Source of the DNA: Pelagerythrobacter rhizovicinus | GTDB lineage: Bacteria > Pseudomonadota > Alphaproteobacteria > Sphingomonadales > Sphingomonadaceae | NCBI RefSeq assembly: GCF_004135625.1 | Contig: NZ_SDPV01000001.1 | Span: forward strand, 124,001 to 188,000 | Length of the DNA stretch: 64,000 nt | Direction of reading: 5' to 3' | Shown here: positions 25,038-33,915 of the stretch, piece after piece | Layout of the letters: the number at the start of each line of letters is the position of its first letter | Numbering within the stretch: position 1 is the first letter of the stretch | Program-made: the position numbers and the translations under genes | Notes under the pieces: model-generated | The model's input: the letters and a program-made list of their open reading frames with translations, nothing else | Databases searched by the model: none | What the model was told of the DNA's origin: nothing

Positions 25038-25976
25038 TCATTCGTCTCCCACCCGCCGCACCGGCACCGGAATATTGCAGATGTCCGCGCCGCCCGCGGG
25101 CACGATGAAGAACGGGTCGCGCCGGTTCGCCCGCGCGTCGGCGTAGCGGGCAAAGGTCTCGCCTTCGGTCGAGAGGTACTCGAACCGCGGCCGCTCGCTT
25201 TCCGGCAAGTCGCTCGCGACGCGGATCGAGACGATCGGCACGTTCTGCGCCGGATCCTCGTAGAAGCCGAGCGGTCCGGTGCCCCGCGGCAGACTGGACA
25301 GGTGCTCGATCCCCTCCACTACGCGCCCGACGAGGGCGATGTTGCGGTCCAGATGGCGCGGCGCGTGCCCGATCACCGTGTAGAGCTCCGCGCCCGAACC
25401 GGTATCGGGGGAATAGCTGCGCCCGACCCCGACCATGCCGTAGCAGTGGACGGGCCAGGCGTTGTCGGCGTTCCAGGCGATTGGCCAGCCTGCGAAGAAG
25501 CCGTGGTGCGGCGCGTAGGATTCGGTCGCAGTCTTGAGCCAGGTCGTCTCACTCCTGCGCCGCTCGGACAGATACTCGGTTTCGCTCGTGGAGGACAGAC
25601 CATTGGGCAGGGGCTTCGCCTTCGCCTCGTCCTCACCGTTGGGATCGCCCCACTGGACGACGTAGTTGTCCTGCACGCGGGTGACGGCGATTCCGTCGTA
25701 CCATTGCGCGCGGGCGAGGGTGCGGATGTTCTCCACCCAACCCTGGCTGAAGGGGGGCGGCATGAGCTGGATGACGACCTCGCGCGGATCGCCCTCCGCA
25801 TCCGGGGCGAGCGTCATCACCAGCAGGTCCTCGGGCGCGATGGCGATCCACTCCGACGCCGGTGCCGCGGCGACGATCTCGCCCGGGCTGGGCGGCGCGT
25901 CGGCCTCGTTCTGCGCGGCGGCCGGAAGGGCGAGTGCGAGCGCGGCGGCGCCGAGCGCGATAGCGGTGGTCCTCAT
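25038..25976 (-). CDS. Exported cyclophilin-type peptidyl-prolyl isomerase
   Basis: 312 residues from ATG 25976, with a signal peptide (MRTTAIALGAAALALALPAAAQ). The cyclophilin core includes WYDGIAVTRVQDNYVVQWGD, an insertion (about 115-165), then ELYTVIGHAPRHLDRNIALVG and VVEGIEHLSSLPRG. It would assist folding of periplasmic or outer-membrane proteins. Insertions make it longer than PpiA. A C-terminal extension after the core ends in ICNIPVPVRRVGDE. Confidence 0.88.
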   Translation of the reverse strand: MRTTAIALGAAALALALPAAAQNEADAPPSPGEIVAAAPASEWIAIAPEDLLVMTLAPDAEGDPREVVIQLMPPPFSQGWVENIRTLARAQWYDGIAVTRVQDNYVVQWGDPNGEDEAKAKPLPNGLSSTSETEYLSERRRSETTWLKTATESYAPHHGFFAGWPIAWNADNAWPVHCYGMVGVGRSYSPDTGSGAELYTVIGHAPRHLDRNIALVGRVVEGIEHLSSLPRGTGPLGFYEDPAQNVPIVSIRVASDLPESERPRFEYLSTEGETFARYADARANRRDPFFIVPAGGADICNIPVPVRRVGDE

Positions 25977-26006
25977 CGGGCGATCTTGCCAGCGGCCGGC
26001 CCCAAG

Positions 26007-26048
26007 CAAAAGCCCCTTTCCACGCGTTTTCGGGGGCGGAAAGGGGCT
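26007..26048 (-). terminator. Intrinsic-terminator-like hairpin on the minus strand
   Basis: A perfect 11-bp stem (26011-26021 with 26038-26048) is followed on the minus strand by TTTT. It lies upstream of the PPIase gene, so it would stop transcription coming from the tRNA side or act as a leader element. No minus-strand gene upstream of it is supported. Confidence 0.5.
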
Positions 26049-26269
26049 CTGAAGGCAGCGTTCGCAGGGAATGCCGATCCGCGCAGCGCTGCCATCCGAG
26101 TCGCGTTTACCACAAGTTCGCGGGACCGGGGAGCGTCCATTTTCCGCGGCGCGCCGGCCGATACTTGCCCGGCTCCGGCCGAAAGAAACGCCGGGGCGAA
26201 GTGCCTGCTGCGCCTTGCGCAACCGCCGCTCCCCCGCTAGGTGCGCGCGTCTGCCCGGACCGGGCATGC

Positions 26270-26360
26270 GGAGCGGTGGCCGAGTGGTCGAAGGCGCACG
26301 CCTGGAAAGTGTGTATACGGCAACCCCGTATCGAGGGTTCGAATCCCTCCCGCTCCGCCA
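26270..26360 (+). tRNA. tRNA-Ser (anticodon GGA)
   Basis: A complete class II tRNA. The acceptor stem is 26270-26276 paired with 26350-26356, discriminator G at 26357, and CCA encoded at 26358-26360. The anticodon arm reads CTGGAAA (anticodon GGA, reading UCC/UCU). The T arm is GAGGGTTCGAATCCCTC. The long variable arm (TGTATACGGCAACCCCGTATC region) marks it as serine. Confidence 0.97.
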
Positions 26361-26773
26361 TTCTACGCCGTTTCCCTCAGGCAACGGGTGCCTGCGAGGC
26401 CGCTCAGAAGAGCCGATTTTTCGATCGTACGTTCGACGGCGCGGTTGCGACCGGGCTTCTGCGTCCTTTGAAGGCGTCGCCCGTTCAGCCAACATGATCC
26501 TGAACAAATGGCCGCTTTGGGAAAGCGGCGAGACGACCAGGAGCGGCACGCCCAGTCACGATCATCGAATTGGTGGAGGCACTCGCGTCGAAAGCGGTTG
26601 CTTATCATGGCTCGTCGTTTGGGCAGTTCACGATCTCTTTGCAGACATTGTCGCTAGCTGTTCTATCAGTCCGGATCTGCGTGGGAGTTGTCACACCGAG
26701 TGGTGAACGGATCGAGATCGCGGGGAAGCCTCTTAATGAAGACCGTTACTCAGACACATCGAAAGGGAGTAAC
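26361..26773. other. Non-coding stretch after tRNA-Ser
   Basis: About 410 bases without a supportable gene. I looked for an integrase, for repeats of the tRNA 3' end and for a second tRNA, and saw none. Codon-like bias is lost compared with the left side, which fits a boundary to accessory DNA. Confidence 0.4.
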
Positions 26774-27046
26774 ATGATTGTCACCGTCGCTAAAGTGACT
26801 GACCCTGATCGGTTCCTGGAGATTTTCCGAACCTTGGGCGCCGAGAAACGCAGGGAACATGGATGCCGAAGTGCCCACCTCTACTTCGATCCGGACGACG
26901 CTCACCGGGTTTGGTCCGTGTTTGACTGGGACGATGAGGACTACGCAGGTTTCCTTGCGGACCCCGAGATTCCAGGGATCGCACGACAACTCGGGCTCCA
27001 AGAGCCGCCAGTGCACGCTGAAGCTGCGATCGAACTAGACGCATGA
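26774..27046 (+). CDS. Small dimeric alpha/beta-barrel-like protein
   Basis: 90 residues from ATG 26774, preceded by GGGAG at good spacing. IVTVAKVTDPDRFLEIFRT, HLYFDPDDAHRVWSVFDW and the loop DEDYAGFLADPEI resemble antibiotic-biosynthesis-monooxygenase/dimeric alpha-beta barrel proteins. No catalytic residue can be named. A longer frame starting upstream has no RBS and poor content. Isolated, no operon partner. Confidence 0.6.
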   Translation: MIVTVAKVTDPDRFLEIFRTLGAEKRREHGCRSAHLYFDPDDAHRVWSVFDWDDEDYAGFLADPEIPGIARQLGLQEPPVHAEAAIELDA

Positions 27047-27433
27047 TCGGGAGCCTGGATGAGGCTGCGACCACAGTTCAAACATTGGAAACGTTGGCAG
27101 ATCGCGGCGCAGAGCCCGCGTGATAGGCGCGCACGTGAGGATCAATACCAAGGGTAAGGCGGCGTCTAGCGAAAAGCCTGGGTAGTGGCCGCTTTCAAAT
27201 TTGCGAACATTTCCTCCATTCCGAGATCTCAGGAGGGAGTGATGACAGGTGTCAAACCGCTCCACGAAGACAGCAAAACGACCGCTATGTCGTCGGGACG
27301 GGCGCTTGAGCTGTAGTAAACGGCGGCTGTCGGTGCTCGGCGCCTCAACCTACCCTTCCGCAGACGCCCAGTTCCGGCCCCTAATGGCTAGCAGAGCATC
27401 CCGAAAGCAGGCCTCGTCCTGTGTAGTAGAGAA
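27047..27433. other. Stretch without a supported gene
   Basis: Roughly 390 bases with only short frames in both directions, none with a plausible start, ribosome site or recognisable protein. Composition is less GC-rich than the core genome. Confidence 0.4.
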
Positions 27434-28672
27434 CTACTGTGGCCTTCGACTCGCCACATCGATTTCGACGCGTCGGCCGTCTCGCAGCACGGTCAATTGG
27501 CGCGCCGATTGGGCGAGCCGCGATTCGGTCAACCATTGGATTGTTTCGCAGCCCGTGTCGTCGGCTGAGAGCTCCCGACCGTCGATCGCCACCACCCGGT
27601 CGCCCAGTTCCAGTCCGGCCAGTTGCGCCGCGGAGGCATCGAAGAGCTGAACGACCCTGACCTCGGCATCGGAGGCCATCAACGCATAGCCTGGTTCCGA
27701 CGAGACGGATCGGGGTCGGTCACGTGGATGCAAAATGATGCGCGTGCCCGGATAATCGAGCGTGACATCGTAGGTGTCGAGTATGCCGAGGCCGATCAGC
27801 GATGGCGGAGCGCTGCGAGTAGTTCCGCTATGGCGGCCCAGCTCCGCCCCGCTTAGCCGGATGCCCTCGATTTCAAATCGTAGCAGGTCGGTGTTGGCCC
27901 CCAGCCCAGCAGCGGAGACGCCGTGAGAGCCGCGGCCTTCGCGGACAGTGCCGGCGATCATGGCGCTTTTCACCCGTGCATCATCCGCGATGCGATCAAA
28001 AAGTACGATCGTGTCGGAATTGCCAGTGTCGAACAGCCCGCGGTCTTCAAAGCCCTCGATCGCGTAATCGAACACGGGAGCGTGTGGGTAACCAGAATCA
28101 TGCAGACGCGCGACGATTGCGTCCGCTTTCGTTTCCAGATCTGGGAGTTCTTCGAGGCTTCCGGCAATTTGAAGCATCTGCCGTCCCGCGTCGATGTGCC
28201 AGACGCTGCCCGGGAATATTTCCGATCCGATAACGCCTCCGTCAAAAAAGCACCGATCAGGATCAGCGATGCCGAAATCGGTTATCAGGACAGGCACGCT
28301 GCGGAAGGTAACCCCGCCGATAGTTAGCCGATCGATAACCGCAATTTGTGTCGTGATTTCCCTGCCGTTGGCATCGCGCCCCGTGTTGGTACCTATGACC
28401 TCCAGCCCAAGTTCTTCGGCCAATTCGCGCGAGATCATGGTGGGTGAACCGGTGTCGAAGACAAATTGGCGCTCGATACCGTCAAGGCTCGCACGGAAGG
28501 CGTATTTTCCCATATGCGGGATCAACGGAACGCTGGTGACGGGCTCTTCGCGCTCGATCGCGATCGCCCGTTGCAGAGCCGCTGCCGCTTCGGGCGTCAT
28601 TTGCGCGTGCGCCGGTATCGGCACGGTGACCGTCGCCAGCGCGACGATGAGTGCAGCGAGATGCGACTTCAC
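27434..28672 (-). CDS. Retropepsin-like aspartic protease with PDZ domain, secreted
   Basis: 412 residues from GTG 28672 (GGAG seven bases upstream). Signal peptide ends PIPAHAQ. The first aspartic-protease half has FDTGSPTMIS; the second has LFDTGNSDTIV. A PDZ domain follows (VVQLFDASAAQLAGLELGD, RVVAIDGREL). Two DTG motifs in one chain suggest a complete pepsin-like active site formed within one molecule, where most bacterial members carry one. The PDZ domain could bind substrate C-termini. Location would be the periplasm. No neighbour hints at the substrate. Confidence 0.85.
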   Translation of the reverse strand: MKSHLAALIVALATVTVPIPAHAQMTPEAAAALQRAIAIEREEPVTSVPLIPHMGKYAFRASLDGIERQFVFDTGSPTMISRELAEELGLEVIGTNTGRDANGREITTQIAVIDRLTIGGVTFRSVPVLITDFGIADPDRCFFDGGVIGSEIFPGSVWHIDAGRQMLQIAGSLEELPDLETKADAIVARLHDSGYPHAPVFDYAIEGFEDRGLFDTGNSDTIVLFDRIADDARVKSAMIAGTVREGRGSHGVSAAGLGANTDLLRFEIEGIRLSGAELGRHSGTTRSAPPSLIGLGILDTYDVTLDYPGTRIILHPRDRPRSVSSEPGYALMASDAEVRVVQLFDASAAQLAGLELGDRVVAIDGRELSADDTGCETIQWLTESRLAQSARQLTVLRDGRRVEIDVASRRPQ

Positions 28673-28846
28673 GCTCGGTCTCCACGATTTAGCGACACAC
28701 CGAAGTGGGCGTCGATGGAGGCGGCTCAACCAAACATCGGTAGGTCGGGCTTCGTCCGACCTTCGGGCGATACAGACCGAAACTCCCGTTCCCCTAACCA
28801 CCCAATTTTCACCGACCGGGCTTACCGGCCCCGTCCTCCTTACCGG

Positions 28847-29146
28847 TCATTCGATGGTCGGCTCAAGTGCACGAATGTATGGCTGGTTACGGCGAGTTAC
28901 TTTCGGTCCGGGAGCTGCGAGGCGATCGAGAATGAATTCCTTCGCGACGGACAGGCCGGACGGGTTCCGCAGGAGCTCGCGCACGAGATATCCGCGGAGC
29001 GTGAGGCTCTTGGCCAGAAGCGCGGCTGGCGGAAGGTCGCTCGTACTCGGGTCAAGCGCACCATAGCTGATCAAGATACCTCCGGTCGCGGCGGCAGACA
29101 CGCGTGACCACGGGGGGCGATCAATTCGCCGGAAAGCGGACATCAA
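28847..29146 (-). pseudogene. Remnant of a zinc-type alcohol dehydrogenase/quinone oxidoreductase
   Basis: About 99 codons. The segment GGILISYGALDPSTSDL, then LLAKSLTLRGYLVRELL and AKEFILDRLAAP match the C-terminal end of MDR-family dehydrogenases (substrate-side strand, GY helix and final helix). The catalytic domain and the Rossmann GxGxxG motif are missing upstream, where the sequence gives no matching frame. I read it as a truncated relic. The true left edge is uncertain. Confidence 0.65.
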
Positions 29147-29219
29147 TCCTGCGATGGCGTCACATCCTCAGGTGCAACGGATGAGATTGTCATTCGTGTC
29201 GGAGGAGCGTCGCTTCTGC

Positions 29220-30158
29220 CTAGCCTACGAGGCGCGGCAGGCCTTTCCGGCCGAACGCGCAGGTCAGGTTCCTATCCCACTCCGCGAGTCCTGCTGCAGC
29301 GTCGAAGGTAGAGTTCAGAAACTCCAGCAGCGCTTCGCGTGGGTCCGGGGCTGAACGGACCGCTTCGTACGGCAGCACGAATTCCCTCAGATTGTTGTCG
29401 AACCGTGCTGCCTCCGGCCTCACGGGCTGTTCGGCGAACCCGTCCGGTGTCGCATAGGCGTAGGAGTAGAAGCAGGGTTCATCGATCCCGCCGCCGCCGG
29501 GCCAGAAGCCGGCGGAACTGACCTCGTGGCTGTAGGCCTCCCTGGTGACGGCGTCGGGCAGGTTCGGAATGCCGCCGGGATGTAACGGGGCTGGCCTGCC
29601 CGAGAAGCGCGTCACGGCAAGGTCGAAGCTGCCCCAGAACAGATGCACCGGACTGACCTTGCCCAGAAATCCGGTGCGAAACTCGTTGAACACCGCGTCG
29701 ATCCGCACCAGCGCGCGATGGAAGCGGGAGACCGCATCGGCGTCCCACGGCCGCGCGGCGGTATCCTCGGCAAAGGGAGTCGCGTCGGGCAACTCGTTGG
29801 GGCAGCCATGATACTCCGGCGATCCGCCGAGCGCCGCGATCGTTTTCTTGAACCTGCCGTCGAATGCAGCGATCGACATCGGTTCGAGCGGGAAGCCGTC
29901 GCTTTTTCCGGTCGGGCATGACGCGATGAGGCGCTGGCGCTGCAGGTCGAACTGGACAGTGACGCCTGGACCGTCGGGGACCAGCCCGGTCGTCAGTCCG
30001 TCTGCATTGACGTAGAGCGTCGCATGCCACGAGTGATTGACCCAGGGCGTGTGAGCCAGCCGGTACTTGCCGACGATCTGCGTTTGCAGGTGCAGGGCGG
30101 CACAGGTGTCCTTCCATGGCGCGAAAGGAATGTCCGGCCACTCGGCATTGTCGCTCAT
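29220..30158 (-). CDS. DUF5996 family protein
   Basis: 312 residues. The opening WPDIPFAPWKDTCAALHL and QTQIVGKYRLAHTPWVNHSW, and the later VHLFWGSFDLAVTRFSGR and GGGIDEPCFYSYAYATP, are what I know as the DUF5996 pattern. The function is unknown. There is no signal peptide, so it is cytosolic. Its ATG overlaps the stop of the HxlR regulator gene by four bases; co-translation suggests the regulator controls it. Confidence 0.85.
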   Translation of the reverse strand: MSDNAEWPDIPFAPWKDTCAALHLQTQIVGKYRLAHTPWVNHSWHATLYVNADGLTTGLVPDGPGVTVQFDLQRQRLIASCPTGKSDGFPLEPMSIAAFDGRFKKTIAALGGSPEYHGCPNELPDATPFAEDTAARPWDADAVSRFHRALVRIDAVFNEFRTGFLGKVSPVHLFWGSFDLAVTRFSGRPAPLHPGGIPNLPDAVTREAYSHEVSSAGFWPGGGGIDEPCFYSYAYATPDGFAEQPVRPEAARFDNNLREFVLPYEAVRSAPDPREALLEFLNSTFDAAAGLAEWDRNLTCAFGRKGLPRLVG

Positions 30159-30502
30159 CGCAACTCTCCTTGATTTCCCTCGGGCTGGTCTTGCGCCCAG
30201 TCTTCCATCGCCTGCAAGACGGGTTTGAGGCTGCGGCCGCGATCGGTAAGCGAGTAGTCGACGCGGGGCGGAATCTCACCGTAGTCCTTGCGCTGGACCA
30301 GCCCGTCCGCCTCCATTTCCTTCAGCGTCTTCGACAAAGTGCGATGGGTAATCGCACCGAGCCGGCGCTGCAGCTCGTTGAAGCGCAGCGGGCCCTCCAT
30401 GAGCCAGAAGATGACCATGGGACGCCATTTGCCCGAAAGGAAGTCGAGCGTCCGTTCTGCGGGGCAGTGCCAGCCTTCGACTGCGGTTGCAGGCCGGTTC
30501 AT
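30155..30502 (-). CDS. HxlR-family transcriptional regulator
   Basis: 115 residues from ATG 30502, preceded by AAAGGGA. The winged helix is obvious: CPAERTLDFLSGKWRPMVI, then FNELQRRLGAITHRTLSKTL and VDYSLTDRGRSL. The single Cys near residue 13 is the position used for redox or electrophile sensing in several HxlR proteins. It is divergent from the first pirin gene across 117 bases, so it probably controls both directions. An alternative start 11 codons upstream lacks a ribosome site. Confidence 0.9.
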   Translation of the reverse strand: MNRPATAVEGWHCPAERTLDFLSGKWRPMVIFWLMEGPLRFNELQRRLGAITHRTLSKTLKEMEADGLVQRKDYGEIPPRVDYSLTDRGRSLKPVLQAMEDWAQDQPEGNQGELR

Positions 30503-30619
30503 CGCAGTATCCCTTTGGACCGTACTTGCTGCCATGTCCGCACAGACATATGTTGCACCGGACACGAAAGCAATGCCCGGGGCGAGGCAGACGATGCGCC
30601 CCCTCGAAAGGTCAATGCC

Positions 30620-31483
30620 ATGAAGACGCTCGACACCATCCTGCGTAACGACACTCCTCACTGGGTCGGCGACGGGTTCCCCGTGCGCTCGCTGTTCAGC
30701 TATCACGGAGATACCACGGCGATCAGCCCTTTCCTCCTGTTCGACTATGCCGGACCGTGGACCTTCGAGCCCGTGAAGGGTCATCCGCGCGGCGTCGGCG
30801 AACATCCGCACAAGGGCTTCGAGACGGTGACGATCGTCTATGACGGAGAGGTCAGCCACCGCGATTCCACCGGCGGTGGCGGCACCATCGGCACGGGCGA
30901 GGTTCAGTGGATGACGGCCGGATCCGGCGTGCTGCACGAGGAGTTCCATTCGCCCGGCTATTCCAAGACCGGCGGTCCGTTCCGCATGGTGCAGTTGTGG
31001 GTCAATCTCCCCGCGAAGGACAAGCTGACCCCGGCCAAGTACCAGGCGATCACGCGTGACGCGATCGCCGAAGTGACTTTCGACGCCGGTCGCGCGCGGG
31101 TCATCGCCGGCGATTTCGACGGCACCAAGGGACCCGCCAGCACCTTCACGCCGATCAATCTGTGGGACGTTCGGCTGGATGCCGATGCGGTCGTCACGCT
31201 GCCCCTGCCACATGGCCACACCACGATGATCGCGGTCCTCTCGGGGCACGTCACGATCGATGGCAAGGGTGTGGGCGAGGCCGAGATCGCGCGGCTCTCC
31301 AGAGATGGGGAGGGCGTCACGATCAAGGCTGATGGCGACGCCATGCTGCTGGTGATGACCGGTGAACCGATCGACGAGCCCGTCTTCGGCTACGGTCCCT
31401 TCGTGATGAACACAGAGGAAGAAATCCGTGAAGCGATCGCGGATTTCAACTCGGGCAAGTTCGGCGCGCTGGCCCCGGCCTGA
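30620..31483 (+). CDS. Pirin family protein (first of two)
   Basis: 287 residues, double cupin. The metal-binding N-terminal cupin has HPHKGFETVTIV, EVSHRDSTGGG and LHEEFHSP. Bacterial pirins include quercetinase-like enzymes and proteins that bind metabolic enzymes. The function here is not assigned. Transcribed away from the HxlR gene. A clear hairpin with four T residues follows, so it forms its own transcript or is partly separated from the second pirin. Confidence 0.9.
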   Translation: MKTLDTILRNDTPHWVGDGFPVRSLFSYHGDTTAISPFLLFDYAGPWTFEPVKGHPRGVGEHPHKGFETVTIVYDGEVSHRDSTGGGGTIGTGEVQWMTAGSGVLHEEFHSPGYSKTGGPFRMVQLWVNLPAKDKLTPAKYQAITRDAIAEVTFDAGRARVIAGDFDGTKGPASTFTPINLWDVRLDADAVVTLPLPHGHTTMIAVLSGHVTIDGKGVGEAEIARLSRDGEGVTIKADGDAMLLVMTGEPIDEPVFGYGPFVMNTEEEIREAIADFNSGKFGALAPA

Positions 31484-31490
31484 TCCATCC

Positions 31491-31524
31491 GTGTCCGGAG
31501 GGAGAGATCTCTCCGGGCACTTTT
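31491..31524 (+). terminator. Intrinsic terminator after the first pirin
   Basis: A 10-bp stem (31491-31500 with 31511-31520, one G-T pair) is followed by TTTT at 31521-31524. It lies eight bases after the stop codon. Confidence 0.75.
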
Positions 31525-31591
31525 GCGCGCACCCGTCACACTCTTGCCCGATTGACCCATCAAACGACTCGCGGGATCGAGGAAATCACGA

Positions 31592-32479
31592 ATGATCGAA
31601 CGCATTATCGACAAACGTACGCATGATCTCGGCGGCGGGTTCGAGGTGGGCCGGGTGCTGCCCTTCCACGCTCGCCGCACGGTCGGGCCCTATATCTTCT
31701 TCGATCACATGGGCCCTGCGGACCTTGCTCCCGGCTTTCCGCGCGAGATGGATGTTCGTCCGCACCCGCACATCGGCATCTCCACCGTGACCTATCTCTA
31801 CGATGGCGCTCTGACTCATCGCGACAGCCTGGGCGTGACGCAGGATATCCGTCCGGGCGAGGTCAACTGGATGGTCACCGGCAGCGGCATCACCCATTCC
31901 GAGCGCTTCGATCACGCGCGCGAGCACGGCGCGCATATGCACGGCATTCAGGCCTGGGTCGCTCTGCCGACCGAGCACGAGGAAGCCGATCCGGCGTTCT
32001 ACCACCATGAAGGATCTGCCGACTTGCCCACATGGGAGGAGAAGGGCCTGCGCGGCCGGCTGATCGCGGGCAGCGCCGAAGGGATGCGATCGGCGGTCAA
32101 GGTGCACAGCCCGCAATTCTACATGCACTGGGATATGGATGCGGGCGCGAGCCGCACTCTGCCCGCGGAGTACGAGGAACGCGCGGTCTACGTCGCCGCC
32201 GGGGTCGCGGAGATCGCGGGCCAGGTCCTGCGGACCGGACAGATGGCGGTGTTCGACCCGGGCAGGGACGTGCCTGTCACCGCGAGGGAAGCGGCCACCA
32301 TCATGGTGCTGGGCGGCGACCCCATCGGCGAGCGTTTCATGCTGTGGAACTTCGTCAGCTCGTCGAAAGATCGTATCGAGCAGGCTAAGGAGGACTGGAA
32401 GCAGGGGCGCATGAAGCTGCCGGATGCCGATGGCGAAGAGTTCACCCCTTTTCCAGAGGATCGCGATTATGCCCGATGA
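31592..32479 (+). CDS. Pirin family protein (second of two)
   Basis: 295 residues, the double-cupin pirin architecture. The metal site of the first cupin is visible as RPHPHIGISTVTYLY, ALTHRDSLG and ITHSERF (His and Glu). It is a paralogue of the first pirin but distant. It overlaps the acetyltransferase gene by 11 bases. Confidence 0.9.
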   Translation: MIERIIDKRTHDLGGGFEVGRVLPFHARRTVGPYIFFDHMGPADLAPGFPREMDVRPHPHIGISTVTYLYDGALTHRDSLGVTQDIRPGEVNWMVTGSGITHSERFDHAREHGAHMHGIQAWVALPTEHEEADPAFYHHEGSADLPTWEEKGLRGRLIAGSAEGMRSAVKVHSPQFYMHWDMDAGASRTLPAEYEERAVYVAAGVAEIAGQVLRTGQMAVFDPGRDVPVTAREAATIMVLGGDPIGERFMLWNFVSSSKDRIEQAKEDWKQGRMKLPDADGEEFTPFPEDRDYAR

Positions 32480-32822
32480 GAGACCCGAAATCACCGTCGC
32501 GCTGGAAGACGGGGAAAGACGCGGCCGATATGTCGGCAAGGTTGCCGGGATCGATGCGGAAGGCGAGATTACCTTTACTCGTCGCGGGCCGAATCTGATC
32601 AGTGCCGATCACACGGGCGCGCCCGACGAGCTGAGAGGCACGGGCCTCGCCGCGGCGATGGTCGACTATCTGGTCGCTGATGCGCGCGCGCGCGGGTTCA
32701 AGGTCATCCCGCTCTGTCCCTATGTCCGCGCCCGGTACGAAAAACACCCGGAATGGCGCGACGTCTTTACGATCGGTCCGGGCGAGAAACCGAAGCTGAC
32801 TGCGGCACAATTCAGAGAGTAG
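32469..32822 (+). CDS. GNAT-like N-acetyltransferase, YjdJ type
   Basis: 117 residues from ATG 32469. The acetyl-CoA loop appears as DELRGTGLAAAMV. The end (VIPLCPYVRARYEKHPEW) is typical of the short acetyltransferases of the Gcn5-related YjdJ group. The substrate is unknown. It shares 11 bases with the second pirin, so the two are likely co-translated. Confidence 0.88.
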   Translation: MPDERPEITVALEDGERRGRYVGKVAGIDAEGEITFTRRGPNLISADHTGAPDELRGTGLAAAMVDYLVADARARGFKVIPLCPYVRARYEKHPEWRDVFTIGPGEKPKLTAAQFRE

Positions 32823-32861
32823 TGACCCTACCGTCAACTCGGATATCGATGATCGCCCAGG

Positions 32862-33452
32862 TCAGTAAGGCGGCGGCGTCTGCGCTCGCTGATGCTTTGC
32901 TGCGGCGGTCCACCAGGCCAGGTCGCCGGCGAAGCGTGAGAACGCGCGATCGAGCGCGCGGCCAGCCTCGCCTATGGGCGCACCATTTTCGTCGAGCGTC
33001 TTGACGATGGGCCCGACCGCCACGGTGCTGGGAATGACCACCATGCCCATCTCGGACAGAGTCCCGTGCCAGGCGAGGTTGGCGCGCACCCCGGACAATC
33101 TGCCCGCCGAGTAGCTCGCCACCGCTGCCGGACGCCAGAACCATTCCTCGAGGAAATGGTCGGTAAGGTTCTTGAGGCCGGGCTGAACGCCCCAGTTATA
33201 TTCCCCTGCCACGAACACGAACGCATCGGCGCTGCGGATCTGCTCAGCCAGGTCTTGCATCGCCTGCGGCGCATCGCCTGGCGCGTATTCCTTGTACATC
33301 CGGTCGAGCATCGGCAGCCCGATCTCACGGGCGTCAAGCAGGCGAGCGTCATTGCCGCGGTCTTTCAGGCCGTGCACTAGGTAGTTTGCAAGACGAATGC
33401 CCGTCCGATCGGAGCGATACGAGCCGTAGAGGACAAGAATCCGGTCGCTCAT
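32862..33452 (-). CDS. NADPH-dependent FMN reductase-like flavoprotein
   Basis: 196 residues of flavodoxin-like fold. The FMN-binding loop is LYGSYRSDRTGIRLA and the second contact FVFVAGEYNWGVQPGLKNL (GEYN signature). Members reduce FMN, quinones or azo dyes. It faces the pirin-acetyltransferase genes. The upstream 460 bases hold no intact regulator. Confidence 0.88.
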   Translation of the reverse strand: MSDRILVLYGSYRSDRTGIRLANYLVHGLKDRGNDARLLDAREIGLPMLDRMYKEYAPGDAPQAMQDLAEQIRSADAFVFVAGEYNWGVQPGLKNLTDHFLEEWFWRPAAVASYSAGRLSGVRANLAWHGTLSEMGMVVIPSTVAVGPIVKTLDENGAPIGEAGRALDRAFSRFAGDLAWWTAAAKHQRAQTPPPY

Positions 33453-33915
33453 CTCGTCGTGGTCGCCTCTCGATCCGCCGCGTCGGGAAAGTCCATAGTG
33501 GCTCGAGAGGATTGATATGGCAATCGTGCGGCTTCCGACCGCTAGTTAGCCGAAGCCTGATAGGCGCTGCCCAATTCGCGCAGAAACAAGTCCACTGCGG
33601 CTGCAGTCGGTCTACTTGCAGCCCCGTTTCCGTTGTCCGCAGCGCCTGAATGCATGACAGCTCTCGACGAGCGAGTTTGAGGCCCAGGAGTGACGGTATG
33701 TCGGCGGCATGCGTCACTAAGAAGCAAAGCTCTGGCCACTCGCCCGAGTTGGCGAAGCCGCGGCCGTCTGAGCACCACCGCCGCCCCGGTGCGCTTGTGT
33801 GTCATTGGCAGTTTCAGGTCGCCAGCCCCCTTCTCGATTTGAGAACAAGAGCCGGGATGCCGGTCCATCGGCAGGATGCGAAAGCGCGCGCTGGCAACAG
33901 ACAGAGGACACCGTC
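33453..33915. other. Gap before the alkylation-repair operon
   Basis: About 460 bases. Two overlapping minus-strand frames around 33545-33717 read like fragments of a helical protein C-terminus, shifted relative to each other. I could not identify the parent gene. The promoter of the repair operon must lie in the right half. Confidence 0.35.

Noticed and set aside
26107-26361. A minus-strand frame beginning MAEREGFEPS across the tRNA
   Set aside because: This is the well-known artefact made by reading the antisense of tRNA-Ser. The tRNA on the plus strand is complete.
33545-33717. A possible frameshifted regulator remnant before the repair operon
   Set aside because: Two short frames look vaguely like the end of a helical protein, but I could not match them to a family, so I do not list a pseudogene.
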